DNA of 19,477 nt from an uncultured Lachnospiraceae bacterium. GTDB taxonomy: Bacteria; Bacillota; Clostridia; Lachnospirales; Lachnospiraceae. Location of the stretch: positions 1-19,477 of the forward strand of contig CACXFW010000282.1 of the NCBI GenBank assembly GCA_902767065.1, written 5' to 3'. The notes beneath the pieces were generated by a model. It did no database searches and was not told the DNA's origin. It saw only the letters and a program-made list of their open reading frames with translations. Of this stretch, positions 7,422 to 16,012 are shown in pieces (within the stretch, counting starts at the first letter, position 1; every line of letters starts with the position of its first letter). The position numbers were made by a program, and so were the translations under genes.

Positions 7422-8471
7422 ATGAAGATCGTAGTACTGGCCGGTGGGATCAGCACAGAACGTGAGATATCGATCGTATCCGGGACACAGGTGTGCAAGG
7501 CGCTCAGGCAGAAGGGGCACAGAGCGATTCTTGTCGATGTGTTCTGCGGGGAGGAGAGGATCGGAAAAGACATCGAGAGCGCATTTTCCGGGAATTATGA
7601 TGTGGAGGAAGCGGCTGCGTACGCGCGCTCCTTCGACGGAAAGCTCGAGGAAATGAAAAAGAGGGGTTCCTTCTTCGGCCCGAATGTGATGAAGCTGTGC
7701 CAGGCGGCGGATACGGTGTTCATGGCGCTTCATGGCTCAAACGGCGAGGACGGGAAGATCCAGGCGGTCTTTGAACTGATGGGGATTCCGTATACCGGAA
7801 GCAGCTGTCTGGGGAGCGCCCTGGCGATGGACAAGGACCTGACCAAGCAGCTCTTTCGGGAAAACGGGGTGCCGACGCCCCGCGGAATCGTGATCCGCAA
7901 AGGAATGCCGGTGGTAAGTCCCGCTCAGAACGGGGTCGGCCTTCCCTGCGTGGTGAAGCCGTCCTGCGGCGGTTCGAGTGTGGGGGTTAGCATCCCCCGT
8001 TCGGAGAATGCGTATTACAAGGCGGTCGAGGCGGCATTTTCCTATGAGGATGTCCTGATCGTGGAGCAGTACATCAGCGGGAGGGAGTTTTCCTGCGGGA
8101 TCGTGGACGGGGAGGCCTATCCGGTCATCGAGATTGCGCCGCTCCACGGCTTCTATGATTACACGAACAAGTACCAGGCGGGATCTACGGTGGAGACCTG
8201 TCCGGCCGATATTTCCGGGGAGCTTTCGGATAAGATCCAAAGAGCCTGCCTTGACGCGTATCACACGCTCCATCTCAACAGCTACGGACGGATTGATGTC
8301 ATGATGGATGAGGAGGAGAATGTCTATTGCCTGGAGGCGAATACGCTGCCCGGCATGACACCGACCAGCCTGCTTCCGCAGGAGGCGGCTGCGCTGGGAA
8401 TCGATTTCCCCTCGCTGTGCGAGAAGCTGATCGAGGTATCTTTGAGGGATAACGCAAAGGCGGCCAGATAA
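7422..8471 (+). CDS. ddl: D-alanine--D-alanine ligase
   Basis: ATP-grasp ligase of 349 residues that makes the D-Ala-D-Ala dipeptide for peptidoglycan, the substrate of MurF encoded next. Visible motifs are the N-terminal LAGGISTEREISIVSG (6-21), HGSNGEDG (104-111), GSSCLGSALAMDKDLTK (126-142), the ATP-grasp VVKPSCGGSSVGV (177-189), the omega-loop FYDYTNKY (244-251), and EANTLPGMTPTS (305-316) with metal and substrate ligands Glu305 and Asn307. AAGGGGGA at 7408-7415 precedes ATG by six bases. The omega-loop tyrosine-lysine arrangement favours D-Ala over D-lactate specificity; this is inference. A 42-bp gap to murF suggests an operon. Confidence 0.95.
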   Translation: MKIVVLAGGISTEREISIVSGTQVCKALRQKGHRAILVDVFCGEERIGKDIESAFSGNYDVEEAAAYARSFDGKLEEMKKRGSFFGPNVMKLCQAADTVFMALHGSNGEDGKIQAVFELMGIPYTGSSCLGSALAMDKDLTKQLFRENGVPTPRGIVIRKGMPVVSPAQNGVGLPCVVKPSCGGSSVGVSIPRSENAYYKAVEAAFSYEDVLIVEQYISGREFSCGIVDGEAYPVIEIAPLHGFYDYTNKYQAGSTVETCPADISGELSDKIQRACLDAYHTLHLNSYGRIDVMMDEEENVYCLEANTLPGMTPTSLLPQEAAALGIDFPSLCEKLIEVSLRDNAKAAR

Positions 8472-8513
8472 GCCGGTGAGGGAAGGCCGGAGGCCGGATC
8501 AGGAAGGATTGTT

Positions 8514-10076
8514 ATGAAGGGACTTACATTGAGAAGGATTACTGAGGTGACAGGCGGGGAATTCCGCCTGTCATTTCAAAGCGAAGACGGAAGCTTCCGG
8601 ACTTTTGCGGCGGCAGATGCCGGGAATAGCGGAAGTGGCGGATGCATGGCGGCGCAGGATGAGGAGATTCTGGAGAAGCTTTTGGAGAGGGAGGTATCCT
8701 CGATTGTGACGGACAGCCGCAAGGCCAAAGAGGGTGCTCTGTTTGGGGCGATTGCCGGTGCCAGGGTGGATGGCAATACCTTTATTCCCGCGGTTTTCGA
8801 ACAGGGCGCGGTCTGCGTCCTGACAGAGCGGATGCTGACGGGGGAGGAGCTGTTTGGCGCCGGACATCCGGCAGGGAGAAGGGAGCGTGCCTGGATTATC
8901 GTGGAGAACACGGTTTCTGCCCTTGGCCAGATTGCGGAGGAGTATCTTCGGATCCTGGGGACGCCGGTGATCGGGATCACAGGCTCTGTGGGAAAGACCT
9001 CGACGAAGGAGATGATCGCCAGCGTCCTTTCGGTGAAGCTTCGCACACGGAAAACAGAGGGAAACCTCAATAATGAGCTGGGACTTCCGCTGAGCGTATT
9101 TAGCCTGAAGGCAGAGGATGAGGCGGCAGTGCTGGAGATGGGAGTGAGTCACTTTGGAGATATGACGGTCCTTGCGAAGATCGCGCATCCTTCCAGGATG
9201 GTAATCACAAACATCGGTACCTGTCATCTGGAATACCTCAATGACCGCGCGGGTGTGTTCCGGGCCAAGACAGAGGTCTTTGATTATCTTCAGGACCACC
9301 CTCAGGTGATCCTGAATGGAAATGACGATCTTCTGAGACAGGTTAAGGAGGCAGGAGGCGCCGCGCCCTTCTTCTTCGGGGTGGACAGCCGGCTGGATGG
9401 AGTATCGGATCTTAGCGCAGGACCCGTGGTTGACTATCCGGGCAGTCTTCCCGCTAACCGCTGCGTGACGGTCACCTCGATCCGGCTTCTGGGATTCGAG
9501 GGAAGTGCCTGCACCATCCGAACGCCTGAGGGAGAGTTCCGGGTAACCGTCCCGGTTCCGGGAATTCACAACTTATCGAACGCGGCTGCCGCAACGGCCG
9601 TCGGCCTGAGCTTTGGCATGAGCCTGGATGAGATCCGGAAGGGAATCGAATCCGCCAGGACGATCTCCGGGCGGTTCCGGATTGAAAAGGCGGGGGAGCG
9701 GACCGTGATTGATGACTGCTACAATGCAAACCCGGTCTCCATGAAGTCCTCGCTCAAGGTCCTGTCCGGTGCCGGAGGCAGAAGATGCGCCATTCTCGGA
9801 GACATGGGAGAGCTGGGAGAAAACGAAATCAGCCTGCACGAGGCAGTGGGGACATACGCCGCTTCCTGCGTGGATCATCTGGTCACGGTCGGCCCCCTTT
9901 CGCGCGCCATGTATGAGGCGGCCCGGAAGGCAAGGCCGTCCCTGTCCGCTTCGTGGTATGAGACGGTGGAGGATTTCCTCGCGCATGCAAAGGAGGAGAT
10001 CCGCAAAGACGATACGGTTCTGGTGAAGGCCAGCCACTTTATGCAGTTTGGAAGGATTGTGGAGGCTCTGACATGA
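8514..10076 (+). CDS. murF: UDP-N-acetylmuramoyl-tripeptide--D-alanyl-D-alanine ligase
   Basis: Cytoplasmic Mur ligase of 520 residues that adds D-Ala-D-Ala to the UDP-MurNAc-tripeptide, completing the pentapeptide precursor. The N-terminal substrate domain has TDSRKAKEGALFGAI (66-80) and RVDG (84-87). The ATP-binding loop is GITGSVGKTST (154-164), followed by EMG (208-210), HLE (238-240) and AKTE (251-254), whose Lys is at the position usually carbamylated. The C-terminal domain carries DDCYNANPVSM (400-410) and KASHFMQFG (505-513). It is longer than many MurF proteins because of about 40 extra residues (roughly 20-60) between the first strand and TDSR. AGGAAGGA at 8501-8508 sets the start. 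Confidence 0.95.
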   Translation: MKGLTLRRITEVTGGEFRLSFQSEDGSFRTFAAADAGNSGSGGCMAAQDEEILEKLLEREVSSIVTDSRKAKEGALFGAIAGARVDGNTFIPAVFEQGAVCVLTERMLTGEELFGAGHPAGRRERAWIIVENTVSALGQIAEEYLRILGTPVIGITGSVGKTSTKEMIASVLSVKLRTRKTEGNLNNELGLPLSVFSLKAEDEAAVLEMGVSHFGDMTVLAKIAHPSRMVITNIGTCHLEYLNDRAGVFRAKTEVFDYLQDHPQVILNGNDDLLRQVKEAGGAAPFFFGVDSRLDGVSDLSAGPVVDYPGSLPANRCVTVTSIRLLGFEGSACTIRTPEGEFRVTVPVPGIHNLSNAAAATAVGLSFGMSLDEIRKGIESARTISGRFRIEKAGERTVIDDCYNANPVSMKSSLKVLSGAGGRRCAILGDMGELGENEISLHEAVGTYAASCVDHLVTVGPLSRAMYEAARKARPSLSASWYETVEDFLAHAKEEIRKDDTVLVKASHFMQFGRIVEALT

Positions 10077-10672
10077 TGATCATAGCAGGATTGGGCAATC
10101 CGGGACGCAAGTACCAGAAGACAAGGCATAACTGCGGATTCGAGGCGCTGGATCTTCTTGCGGACAGAAACCGTATCAGTGTGTCGCAGGAGAAGTTCCG
10201 CGCGCTGTGCGGGACGGGGATGATAGGCGGAGTCAAGGTACTCCTGATGAAGCCCCAGACATTCATGAATCTTTCCGGGGAGGCCATTCAGGCCGCGTGC
10301 GCTTACTACCAGGCTGATCCGGCCACATCGCTGATCGTCATGTATGATGACATCAGCCTGGATCCGGGCAGGATCCGGGTGCGGACGAAGGGATCTGCGG
10401 GCGGCCACAACGGGATGAAAAGCATCATTCAGATGCTTGGTACGGACCGCTTCCTCCGGATCCGGATCGGCACGGGACATCCGCCTGACGACTATCTGCA
10501 GATTGACTGGGTCCTGGGACATTTTCCCCTGTCACAGCGCGCTGTGATGGAGCAGGCCTTCGACCGCGCCTGCCGGGCGGCGGAAGCGCTGTTAACCACG
10601 CCGCCGGAGCTGGTGATGAGCGAGTATAACCGTGCAGATGAGGCCGCAGGAGCACAGGATGCGCAGGAATAG
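10073..10672 (+). CDS. pth: Peptidyl-tRNA hydrolase
   Basis: Cytoplasmic enzyme of 199 residues that releases peptides from prematurely dissociated peptidyl-tRNA. Motifs are GLGNPGRKYQKTRHNCGF (6-23) with catalytic His19, PQTFMNLSG (61-69) with Asn66, MYDDISLDPGRIR (90-102) with Asp92/Asp93, and GSAGGHNGMKSI (107-118) with Asn113. The start overlaps the murF stop by four bases (ATGA), implying coupled translation; the adjacent ATG at 10076 is an equally possible start one residue shorter. In Bacillus subtilis this gene (spoVC) also precedes mfd, with fin between them; here only 58 bases separate the two. Confidence 0.95.
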   Translation: MMIIAGLGNPGRKYQKTRHNCGFEALDLLADRNRISVSQEKFRALCGTGMIGGVKVLLMKPQTFMNLSGEAIQAACAYYQADPATSLIVMYDDISLDPGRIRVRTKGSAGGHNGMKSIIQMLGTDRFLRIRIGTGHPPDDYLQIDWVLGHFPLSQRAVMEQAFDRACRAAEALLTTPPELVMSEYNRADEAAGAQDAQE

Positions 10673-10730
10673 CCTGTAGACAGGCCGGATGCGGCAGGAT
10701 GGATTGGACGAAAGATAGCGGGGGGATCAG

Positions 10731-13700
10731 ATGATCAAGGCATTGTATGCGCCGATGGAGGAGATGGAAGCCTTTGTGCAGATCCGGCGCAGGATGCAGA
10801 AAAAACTGTCACATGGCATGATTCTTTTAGGCGGCTGCATAGACTCCCAGAAGGCACACATGATCGGGTGTCTTGCCCGGGACTATCCGGTCACCTGTAT
10901 TCTTGCGCCAGATGACCTGAGGGCAAAGGAAATCTGTGAGAATTACCGGGTCTTTGATGAAAATGTGCTGCTCTATCCCGCACGTGATTTCCTGTTTTTC
11001 CAGGCGGACCTTAAGAGCCGTACCCTGACGACGCAGCGGGTGCGCTGCATGAAGGCGCTTGCGGATATCACCTCCGGTCAGGGCAGCGAACGTGTCACGA
11101 TCGTCCTGACCATGCGCGCGCTGATGAGCCACTGCATGAAGGCTGCTGACTGGATGGACGCGATCCGTTCCTTCACGGCAGGGGATGAGATTGACCTGTC
11201 GGAGGAGAAAAAGGTACTCTCGCAGATCGGATATGAACGGGTGGATATGGTGGAGGCGCCCGGCCAGTTCGCGGTCAGGGGAGGGATCCTGGACATTTAC
11301 CCCCTGACCGAAGAGAACCCGGTCCGGATTGAGCTGTGGGGAGATGAGATCGACAGTATTCGATACTTTGACGCACAGTCCCAGCGGACAAAGGAGCAGA
11401 CGGAAGGCGTCAGGATCTATCCTGCCGCAGAGTTCGTGACCTCTCCTTCAATCACCCGCTCAGGTCTTGAGAAGATCGGGAAGGAAGCCAGGGCCTTGGA
11501 GAAGAAGCTTCGCGATGTGCAAAAGAGCGAGGAAGCTTACCGCGCCGGACGGATCGCGAAGGATGCCAGGGAACGGCTGGAGGACTTCGGCGATACTTCC
11601 GTGATGGAAGGGCTTTGCGACTATTTCTATCCGGATGCCGTATCCTTGCTGGACTTTTTCCCGGAGGGGACGGTGTTCTTCATGGATGAACCCGCCAGGT
11701 CGTCCCTGAGTACGAAGGAGGCGGAGGATGAATTCCGGGACAGCCTTTCCCACCGCCTGGAGAAGGGGTATGTACTTCCCGGGCAGGCAAAGATGCTCTT
11801 CTGTGCAAAGCAGATCGAGGAAAGGCTGTCGGAAAGAGGCCTGGTCGGCCTGACCACGCATTCCGGAGCGAAGAGCCCCTTCCCTGTCCTTATGAGAGTA
11901 CAGATCCAGGCGGCAGGCTGCGGGGTCTACAACAGGAATTTTGAGCTGCTGGTGAAGGATCTTACCCGCTATAAGAGGCAGAAGTACCGCGTTATCCTTT
12001 TGTGCGCGTCCCGGACAAGGGGGCAGCGGCTGGCGCGCGATCTGACGGACAATGATGTCATTTCCTTCTACTCGGAGAATGAGGACCGCGTTCTTCAGGG
12101 CGGCGAGGTCATGGTGACCTATGGGAATACCCACCGGGGATATGAGTATCCGATGCTGAAGTTCGCCGTTTTAAGCGAGTCGGATATCTTCGGACAGGAG
12201 AGAAAGAAGAAACGGAGAGCGGCGGAAAAAAGCGGCAGGACGATCGCGTCCTTCACGCAGCTGAGTCCCGGGGATTATGTCGTCCATGAGAACCACGGAA
12301 TCGGGATCTACCGGGGAATCGAGAAGATTGTGTCGGATGGTGTCCAGAAGGATTACATGAAGATTGAGTACGCGGGGAAATCGAACCTTTATGTTCTCGC
12401 GACCCAGCTGGACATGATCCAGAAGTATGCCGGCTCCGACCAGAAGGCACCCAGGATCTCGAAGCTTGGCGGCGATACCTGGTCCCGCACGAAAGCCAAA
12501 GTGCGGACGGCGGTTGAGGAGGTGGCGCAGGATCTGGTGGATCTGTATGCTCTCAGGGCGAACCGGAAGGGATATGCCTATGGGCCGGATACCTCATTTC
12601 AGACCGAGTTCGAGGAACTGTTTCCCTTTGAGGAAACGCAGGACCAGCTTCAGGCGATCGCGGATACCAAGAAGGATATGGAGTCACCCCGGATTATGGA
12701 CCGCCTGATCTGCGGGGACGTGGGCTACGGGAAGACGGAGATTGCGATCCGCGCGGCGTTCAAGGCGGTCTGCGAGAGCCGGCAGGCTGCGTTTCTGGTG
12801 CCGACGACGATTCTCGCGCAGCAGCACTACAATACATTTATCCAGAGGATGAAAGACTATCCGGTGCACATCGGCATGCTGAGCCGCTTCAGCACAAAGG
12901 CGGAGGCACAGGAGACGCTGAAGGGACTTTCCACAGGGCAGGTTGACATTGTAATCGGAACCCACAGGCTTCTGTCCAAAGACGTGAAGTTCAAGGACCT
13001 GGGACTTCTGGTCATAGATGAAGAGCAGCGTTTCGGGGTCACGCACAAGGAAAAGATCAAACAGATCCGCAGCGATGTGGACGTGCTGACACTGACCGCG
13101 ACGCCGATCCCGCGCACGCTCCATATGAGCCTCGCCGGCATCCGGGATATGAGCGTTCTGGAGGAGGCGCCCCAGGACCGTCTGCCGATCCAGACCTTCG
13201 TGATGGAATACAACGAGGAGACCATCCGGGAGGCCATTATCCGGGAAATGACACGCGGCGGGCAGGTCTATCTGGTCTACAATCACGTATCGACAATTGC
13301 CGATATGGCAGCGCGGGTCGCGGGACTCATCCCGGAGGCGCGCGTGGCGTATACCCACGGGAAGATGCCCTCGAACCGGATCGAGGATATCATGTATGAT
13401 TTTATCAATGGAGATGTGGATGTCCTGGTGACGACGACGATCATCGAGACCGGGCTTGACATTGCCAATGTGAATACGATGATTATCTTAGACGCGGACC
13501 GCCTTGGCCTGTCGCAGCTCTACCAGCTGCGCGGGCGCGTCGGACGGTCAAACCGGATTGCGTATGCCTTTCTGATGTACCGCGCGGACAGGATCCTTGC
13601 GGACGCGGCGGAAAAACGGCTCGGAGCGATCCGGGAATATACCGAGCTGGGATCCGGGTTCAGGATCGCCATGCGGGATCTTGAGATCCGCGGTGCGGGA

Positions 13701-14288
13701 ACCTTGCTGGGCAGGGCACAGTCGGGCCACATGGCGGAGGTGGGGTATGACCTTTACTGCAAGCTCCTGAATCAGTCGGTGATGAAGCTGAAGGGCAAGA
13801 CGCAGATCCAGGATGAGTTCGAGACGACGCTGGACCTGAGTATTGACGCGTTTCTTCCCGATTCCTACATCCCGAATGAAAACCAGAAGCTGGACCTTTA
13901 TAAAAGGATCGCTTCGATCACGGGGCAGGAGGATTATGAGGACATGCTCGATGAGCTGATGGACCGGTACGGAGAGCCTCCTTCGAATGTGCGTAACCTT
14001 CTGAAGGCGGCGCTTGTCAGGAGCATCGCGCATGAGGTTTTCCTGACCGAGCTGACCCAGAAAGGGCCCGAGCTTCGGTTTACATTCTGGGCGAAAGCTC
14101 CCCTCAATGTGGATAAGATCGGTCCCTTCATGGGAAAATACAGGCGCAGGCTGCGGTTCGTTGCCGGCCCGCATCCGTATTTTTCCTACGCGGTCGCCTC
14201 GCCCGTGAAGACCGGAGCCGGCGTGCTGGCGCAGACACAGGAGCTGCTGCTGGATATGAAGAAGGAACTGCTTGAAGTTCACACGTAA
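10731..14288 (+). CDS. mfd: Transcription-repair coupling factor Mfd
   Basis: DNA translocase of 1185 residues that removes RNA polymerase stalled at lesions and recruits UvrA. The N-terminal third is the UvrB-like module (for example QFAVRGGILDIYP). The CarD-like RNA polymerase interaction domain is about 508-565 (SPGDYVVHENHGIGIYRGI). The RecG-like helicase has Walker A GDVGYGKTE (662-670), motif II DEEQ (763-766), ETGLDIANVN (906-915) and RGRVGR (934-939). A C-terminal TRCF domain begins near LDLSIDAFLP. Full length for the family. GGGGG at 10721-10725 precedes ATG by five bases. The last codons overlap the -35 of the next gene's promoter. Confidence 0.97.
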   Translation: MIKALYAPMEEMEAFVQIRRRMQKKLSHGMILLGGCIDSQKAHMIGCLARDYPVTCILAPDDLRAKEICENYRVFDENVLLYPARDFLFFQADLKSRTLTTQRVRCMKALADITSGQGSERVTIVLTMRALMSHCMKAADWMDAIRSFTAGDEIDLSEEKKVLSQIGYERVDMVEAPGQFAVRGGILDIYPLTEENPVRIELWGDEIDSIRYFDAQSQRTKEQTEGVRIYPAAEFVTSPSITRSGLEKIGKEARALEKKLRDVQKSEEAYRAGRIAKDARERLEDFGDTSVMEGLCDYFYPDAVSLLDFFPEGTVFFMDEPARSSLSTKEAEDEFRDSLSHRLEKGYVLPGQAKMLFCAKQIEERLSERGLVGLTTHSGAKSPFPVLMRVQIQAAGCGVYNRNFELLVKDLTRYKRQKYRVILLCASRTRGQRLARDLTDNDVISFYSENEDRVLQGGEVMVTYGNTHRGYEYPMLKFAVLSESDIFGQERKKKRRAAEKSGRTIASFTQLSPGDYVVHENHGIGIYRGIEKIVSDGVQKDYMKIEYAGKSNLYVLATQLDMIQKYAGSDQKAPRISKLGGDTWSRTKAKVRTAVEEVAQDLVDLYALRANRKGYAYGPDTSFQTEFEELFPFEETQDQLQAIADTKKDMESPRIMDRLICGDVGYGKTEIAIRAAFKAVCESRQAAFLVPTTILAQQHYNTFIQRMKDYPVHIGMLSRFSTKAEAQETLKGLSTGQVDIVIGTHRLLSKDVKFKDLGLLVIDEEQRFGVTHKEKIKQIRSDVDVLTLTATPIPRTLHMSLAGIRDMSVLEEAPQDRLPIQTFVMEYNEETIREAIIREMTRGGQVYLVYNHVSTIADMAARVAGLIPEARVAYTHGKMPSNRIEDIMYDFINGDVDVLVTTTIIETGLDIANVNTMIILDADRLGLSQLYQLRGRVGRSNRIAYAFLMYRADRILADAAEKRLGAIREYTELGSGFRIAMRDLEIRGAGTLLGRAQSGHMAEVGYDLYCKLLNQSVMKLKGKTQIQDEFETTLDLSIDAFLPDSYIPNENQKLDLYKRIASITGQEDYEDMLDELMDRYGEPPSNVRNLLKAALVRSIAHEVFLTELTQKGPELRFTFWAKAPLNVDKIGPFMGKYRRRLRFVAGPHPYFSYAVASPVKTGAGVLAQTQELLLDMKKELLEVHT

Positions 14289-14300
14289 AACCAGTATAAT
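14272..14300 (+). promoter_or_regulatory. Sigma-A promoter for the foldase lipoprotein gene
   Basis: TTGAAG (14272-14277) and a perfect TATAAT (14295-14300) are separated by the optimal 17 bp. The -35 lies in the last codons of mfd. The transcript leader contains a small hairpin, TGCCT-TGAA-AGGCA, then AAGGAG before the start. This is the best promoter match I found in the window. Confidence 0.8.
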
Positions 14301-14358
14301 AATCGGGTGCCTTGAAAGGCATCTATGAGCTTGTAGATATTTAAGGAGATAAAAGGCA

Positions 14359-15819
14359 ATGGGAAAGGTTTGGAAGAAGGGCGCTGCGATTGTGCTGGCA
14401 TCCTGTATGTGTGCCGGTGCCCTGAGCGGGTGTGGAAAGAAGACGGATGCGATTTCGGCTTTTACATTCAACGGAAAGAAGGTCGACGGGGATTTTGCGA
14501 ATTTTGTGCTTCGTTTTGAGCAGTCTTCCCTGGATGATCTTTATGCATACTACGGATCGATGATGCAGCAGGATATCTGGTCAATGGATGACGGCCAGGG
14601 ACTGGGCATCACGACCTGGGATACTTTCAAGTCGACCGTCGGGGAAGATATTGAGAAGCTTCTTCTGGCCGAGGAGCATGCATCGGAGTATGATGTCTCC
14701 CTGACAGAGGAGGATCAGAAAGCGATCGAGGATGCGGCGGCGAAGTTCCTCGCGGAGAATGATGAGAAGGCGCTGTCTTCCATGAGCGCGAACAAGGAGA
14801 CGGTGGAGCGTTATCTGACCCTGAGCACGATCAAGGCGAAGGTCGATGAAGCCATTGGTTCGGAGGTTGACACGAATGTGTCGGATGAGGAGGCTGCGCA
14901 GAGAACCGTATCCTACATCCGGTACACCCCGAGCACGGAAGCTGAGCCGGAGAGTGAGTCGGAAGAGAATGAGGCCCTGACGGAAGCGGATGTGGAAAAC
15001 ACCGCCCCGGCCGGGGAGGATGCGCAGACGATGACCGAGGGCGAGACCAGCGTAGTCGAGACTCAGGAGTCGAAGAAGACGAAGGCCTCCGGCGAAACAC
15101 AGATGACTGAAGCCTGGCAGACTGAGACAGATGAGGCGCTTACGGAAGCGGAGCAGGTGCTTACGGAAGCGGAACAAGGTTCAGACAGTGATTCTGAGGC
15201 TGAGGATCCGGCGATGGCTCAGGCCAGGGAGAAGTACCTCGCGATGGCAGAAGAGACGCTCGACGCGATCTTAAACGGCGGGACGGACTTCGATGAAGCG
15301 ATCGAAAAGGTGAATGAAGAAGGCGTGACGGGCGTTTCGTCGTCCTCCTACACGTTCGGCAAGGACGATACCGTTCCGGATGCGGAGATCATTGAGGCGA
15401 CCGATGACCTTTCGGATGGGATGCTGGTAGACCATGTGGTTGAAGCGGGCGGATCGTATTATATCCTCCATGTGGATACCGCTTTCGACGAAGAGGCGAC
15501 CAGCCGGAAGAAGGAAGAGATCGTTGAGCAGCGCAGGGAAGAGAAGGTCAATGAGGTCTATGAACAGTGGATCGCGGATGAGAAGTTCGAAGCTGACGCA
15601 AAGACGCTTGCCGCGGTTTTGAAGGACCGTTCCTATTCGGCGCCTGTCTCCCCTGAGACAGAACCGGCCCAGGGAACGCTGATGACCGAGGAGACGGAGC
15701 TTCACATGGAAGTAACCCTTGAGTCGGAGATGATGGTCGAGACGGAAGCAGAAGAGAAAACGCCCGGGACGGAAGCAGAAGAAAAAGCTGCCGGGGCGGA
15801 GACAGAAAAGAAAGATTGA
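14359..15819 (+). CDS. PrsA/SurA-like peptidyl-prolyl isomerase lipoprotein with acidic insert
   Basis: Predicted extracytoplasmic foldase of 486 residues. The signal peptide has MGKVWKK, a hydrophobic stretch and lipobox LSGC, giving lipidated Cys25. A SurA-N-like helical domain covers about 33-175. A parvulin-like domain starts with RTVSYIRYT (182-190) and resumes at AREKYLAMAEETLDAILNGG (289-308), continuing to SYYILHVDTAF (366-376). Between these parts lies a Glu/Thr/Ser/Ala-rich low-complexity segment of about 95 residues (192-286), and a similar acidic tail follows 432. AAGGAGA is placed correctly before ATG. Position after mfd matches foldase genes of related clostridia. PPIase activity is unproven because the catalytic residues of the parvulin core are not obvious. 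Confidence 0.82.
   Translation: MGKVWKKGAAIVLASCMCAGALSGCGKKTDAISAFTFNGKKVDGDFANFVLRFEQSSLDDLYAYYGSMMQQDIWSMDDGQGLGITTWDTFKSTVGEDIEKLLLAEEHASEYDVSLTEEDQKAIEDAAAKFLAENDEKALSSMSANKETVERYLTLSTIKAKVDEAIGSEVDTNVSDEEAAQRTVSYIRYTPSTEAEPESESEENEALTEADVENTAPAGEDAQTMTEGETSVVETQESKKTKASGETQMTEAWQTETDEALTEAEQVLTEAEQGSDSDSEAEDPAMAQAREKYLAMAEETLDAILNGGTDFDEAIEKVNEEGVTGVSSSSYTFGKDDTVPDAEIIEATDDLSDGMLVDHVVEAGGSYYILHVDTAFDEEATSRKKEEIVEQRREEKVNEVYEQWIADEKFEADAKTLAAVLKDRSYSAPVSPETEPAQGTLMTEETELHMEVTLESEMMVETEAEEKTPGTEAEEKAAGAETEKKD
15136..15177 (+). repeat. Tandem 21-bp coding repeat in the acidic insert
   Basis: Two adjacent 21-base units (15136-15156 and 15157-15177) differ at three positions and encode ALTEAEQ and VLTEAEQ. 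Related TEAE motifs recur in the same protein near residues 193, 208, 462 and 471, which points to growth of the low-complexity regions by short duplications. Confidence 0.6.
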
Positions 15820-15832
15820 CAGCCGGAAGATG

Positions 15833-15861
15833 AAACGGCAGGCGTATGCCTGCCGTTTTCC
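15833..15861 (+). terminator. Intrinsic terminator after the foldase gene
   Basis: AAACGGCAGGC (15833-15843) pairs perfectly with GCCTGCCGTTT (15848-15858) around loop GTAT, followed by TCC. The 11-bp stem ends in TTTT and starts 14 bases after the stop codon. Confidence 0.85.
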
Positions 15862-15899
15862 ATACCCTGCCGCCTTATGCAGATTGTGCAGGTGATTTC

Positions 15900-15930
15900 T
15901 GTACAGGTGCTATGGACAGCCTGCTACAAT
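15900..15930 (+). promoter_or_regulatory. Candidate promoter for xpt
   Basis: TGCTACAAT at 15922-15930 is an extended -10 element. TGTACA at 15900-15905 is a possible -35 with a long 19-bp spacing. The leader to the ATG is about 75 bases and contains the hairpin CTGTGT-CAG-ACACAG (15977-15991) just before the ribosome binding site. I see no purine-riboswitch core in it. Confidence 0.5.
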
Positions 15931-16012
15931 GTGTTACACTGAAAAGGAAAGGAAGAAAGGAACAACTGCACAGAACCTGTGTCAGACACAGAATGAAGGA
16001 GGACTTTTTGCA

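Noticed and set aside
13548..14471. Minus-strand open frame (307 codons) across the mfd end and foldase start
   Set aside because: It covers the promoter and the two gene ends on the other strand, and its composition is that of a shadow frame.
15929..16012. Longer xpt reading from ATG 15929
   Set aside because: That ATG overlaps the candidate -10, while AAGGAGG at 15996-16002 and the family N-terminus support 16013.
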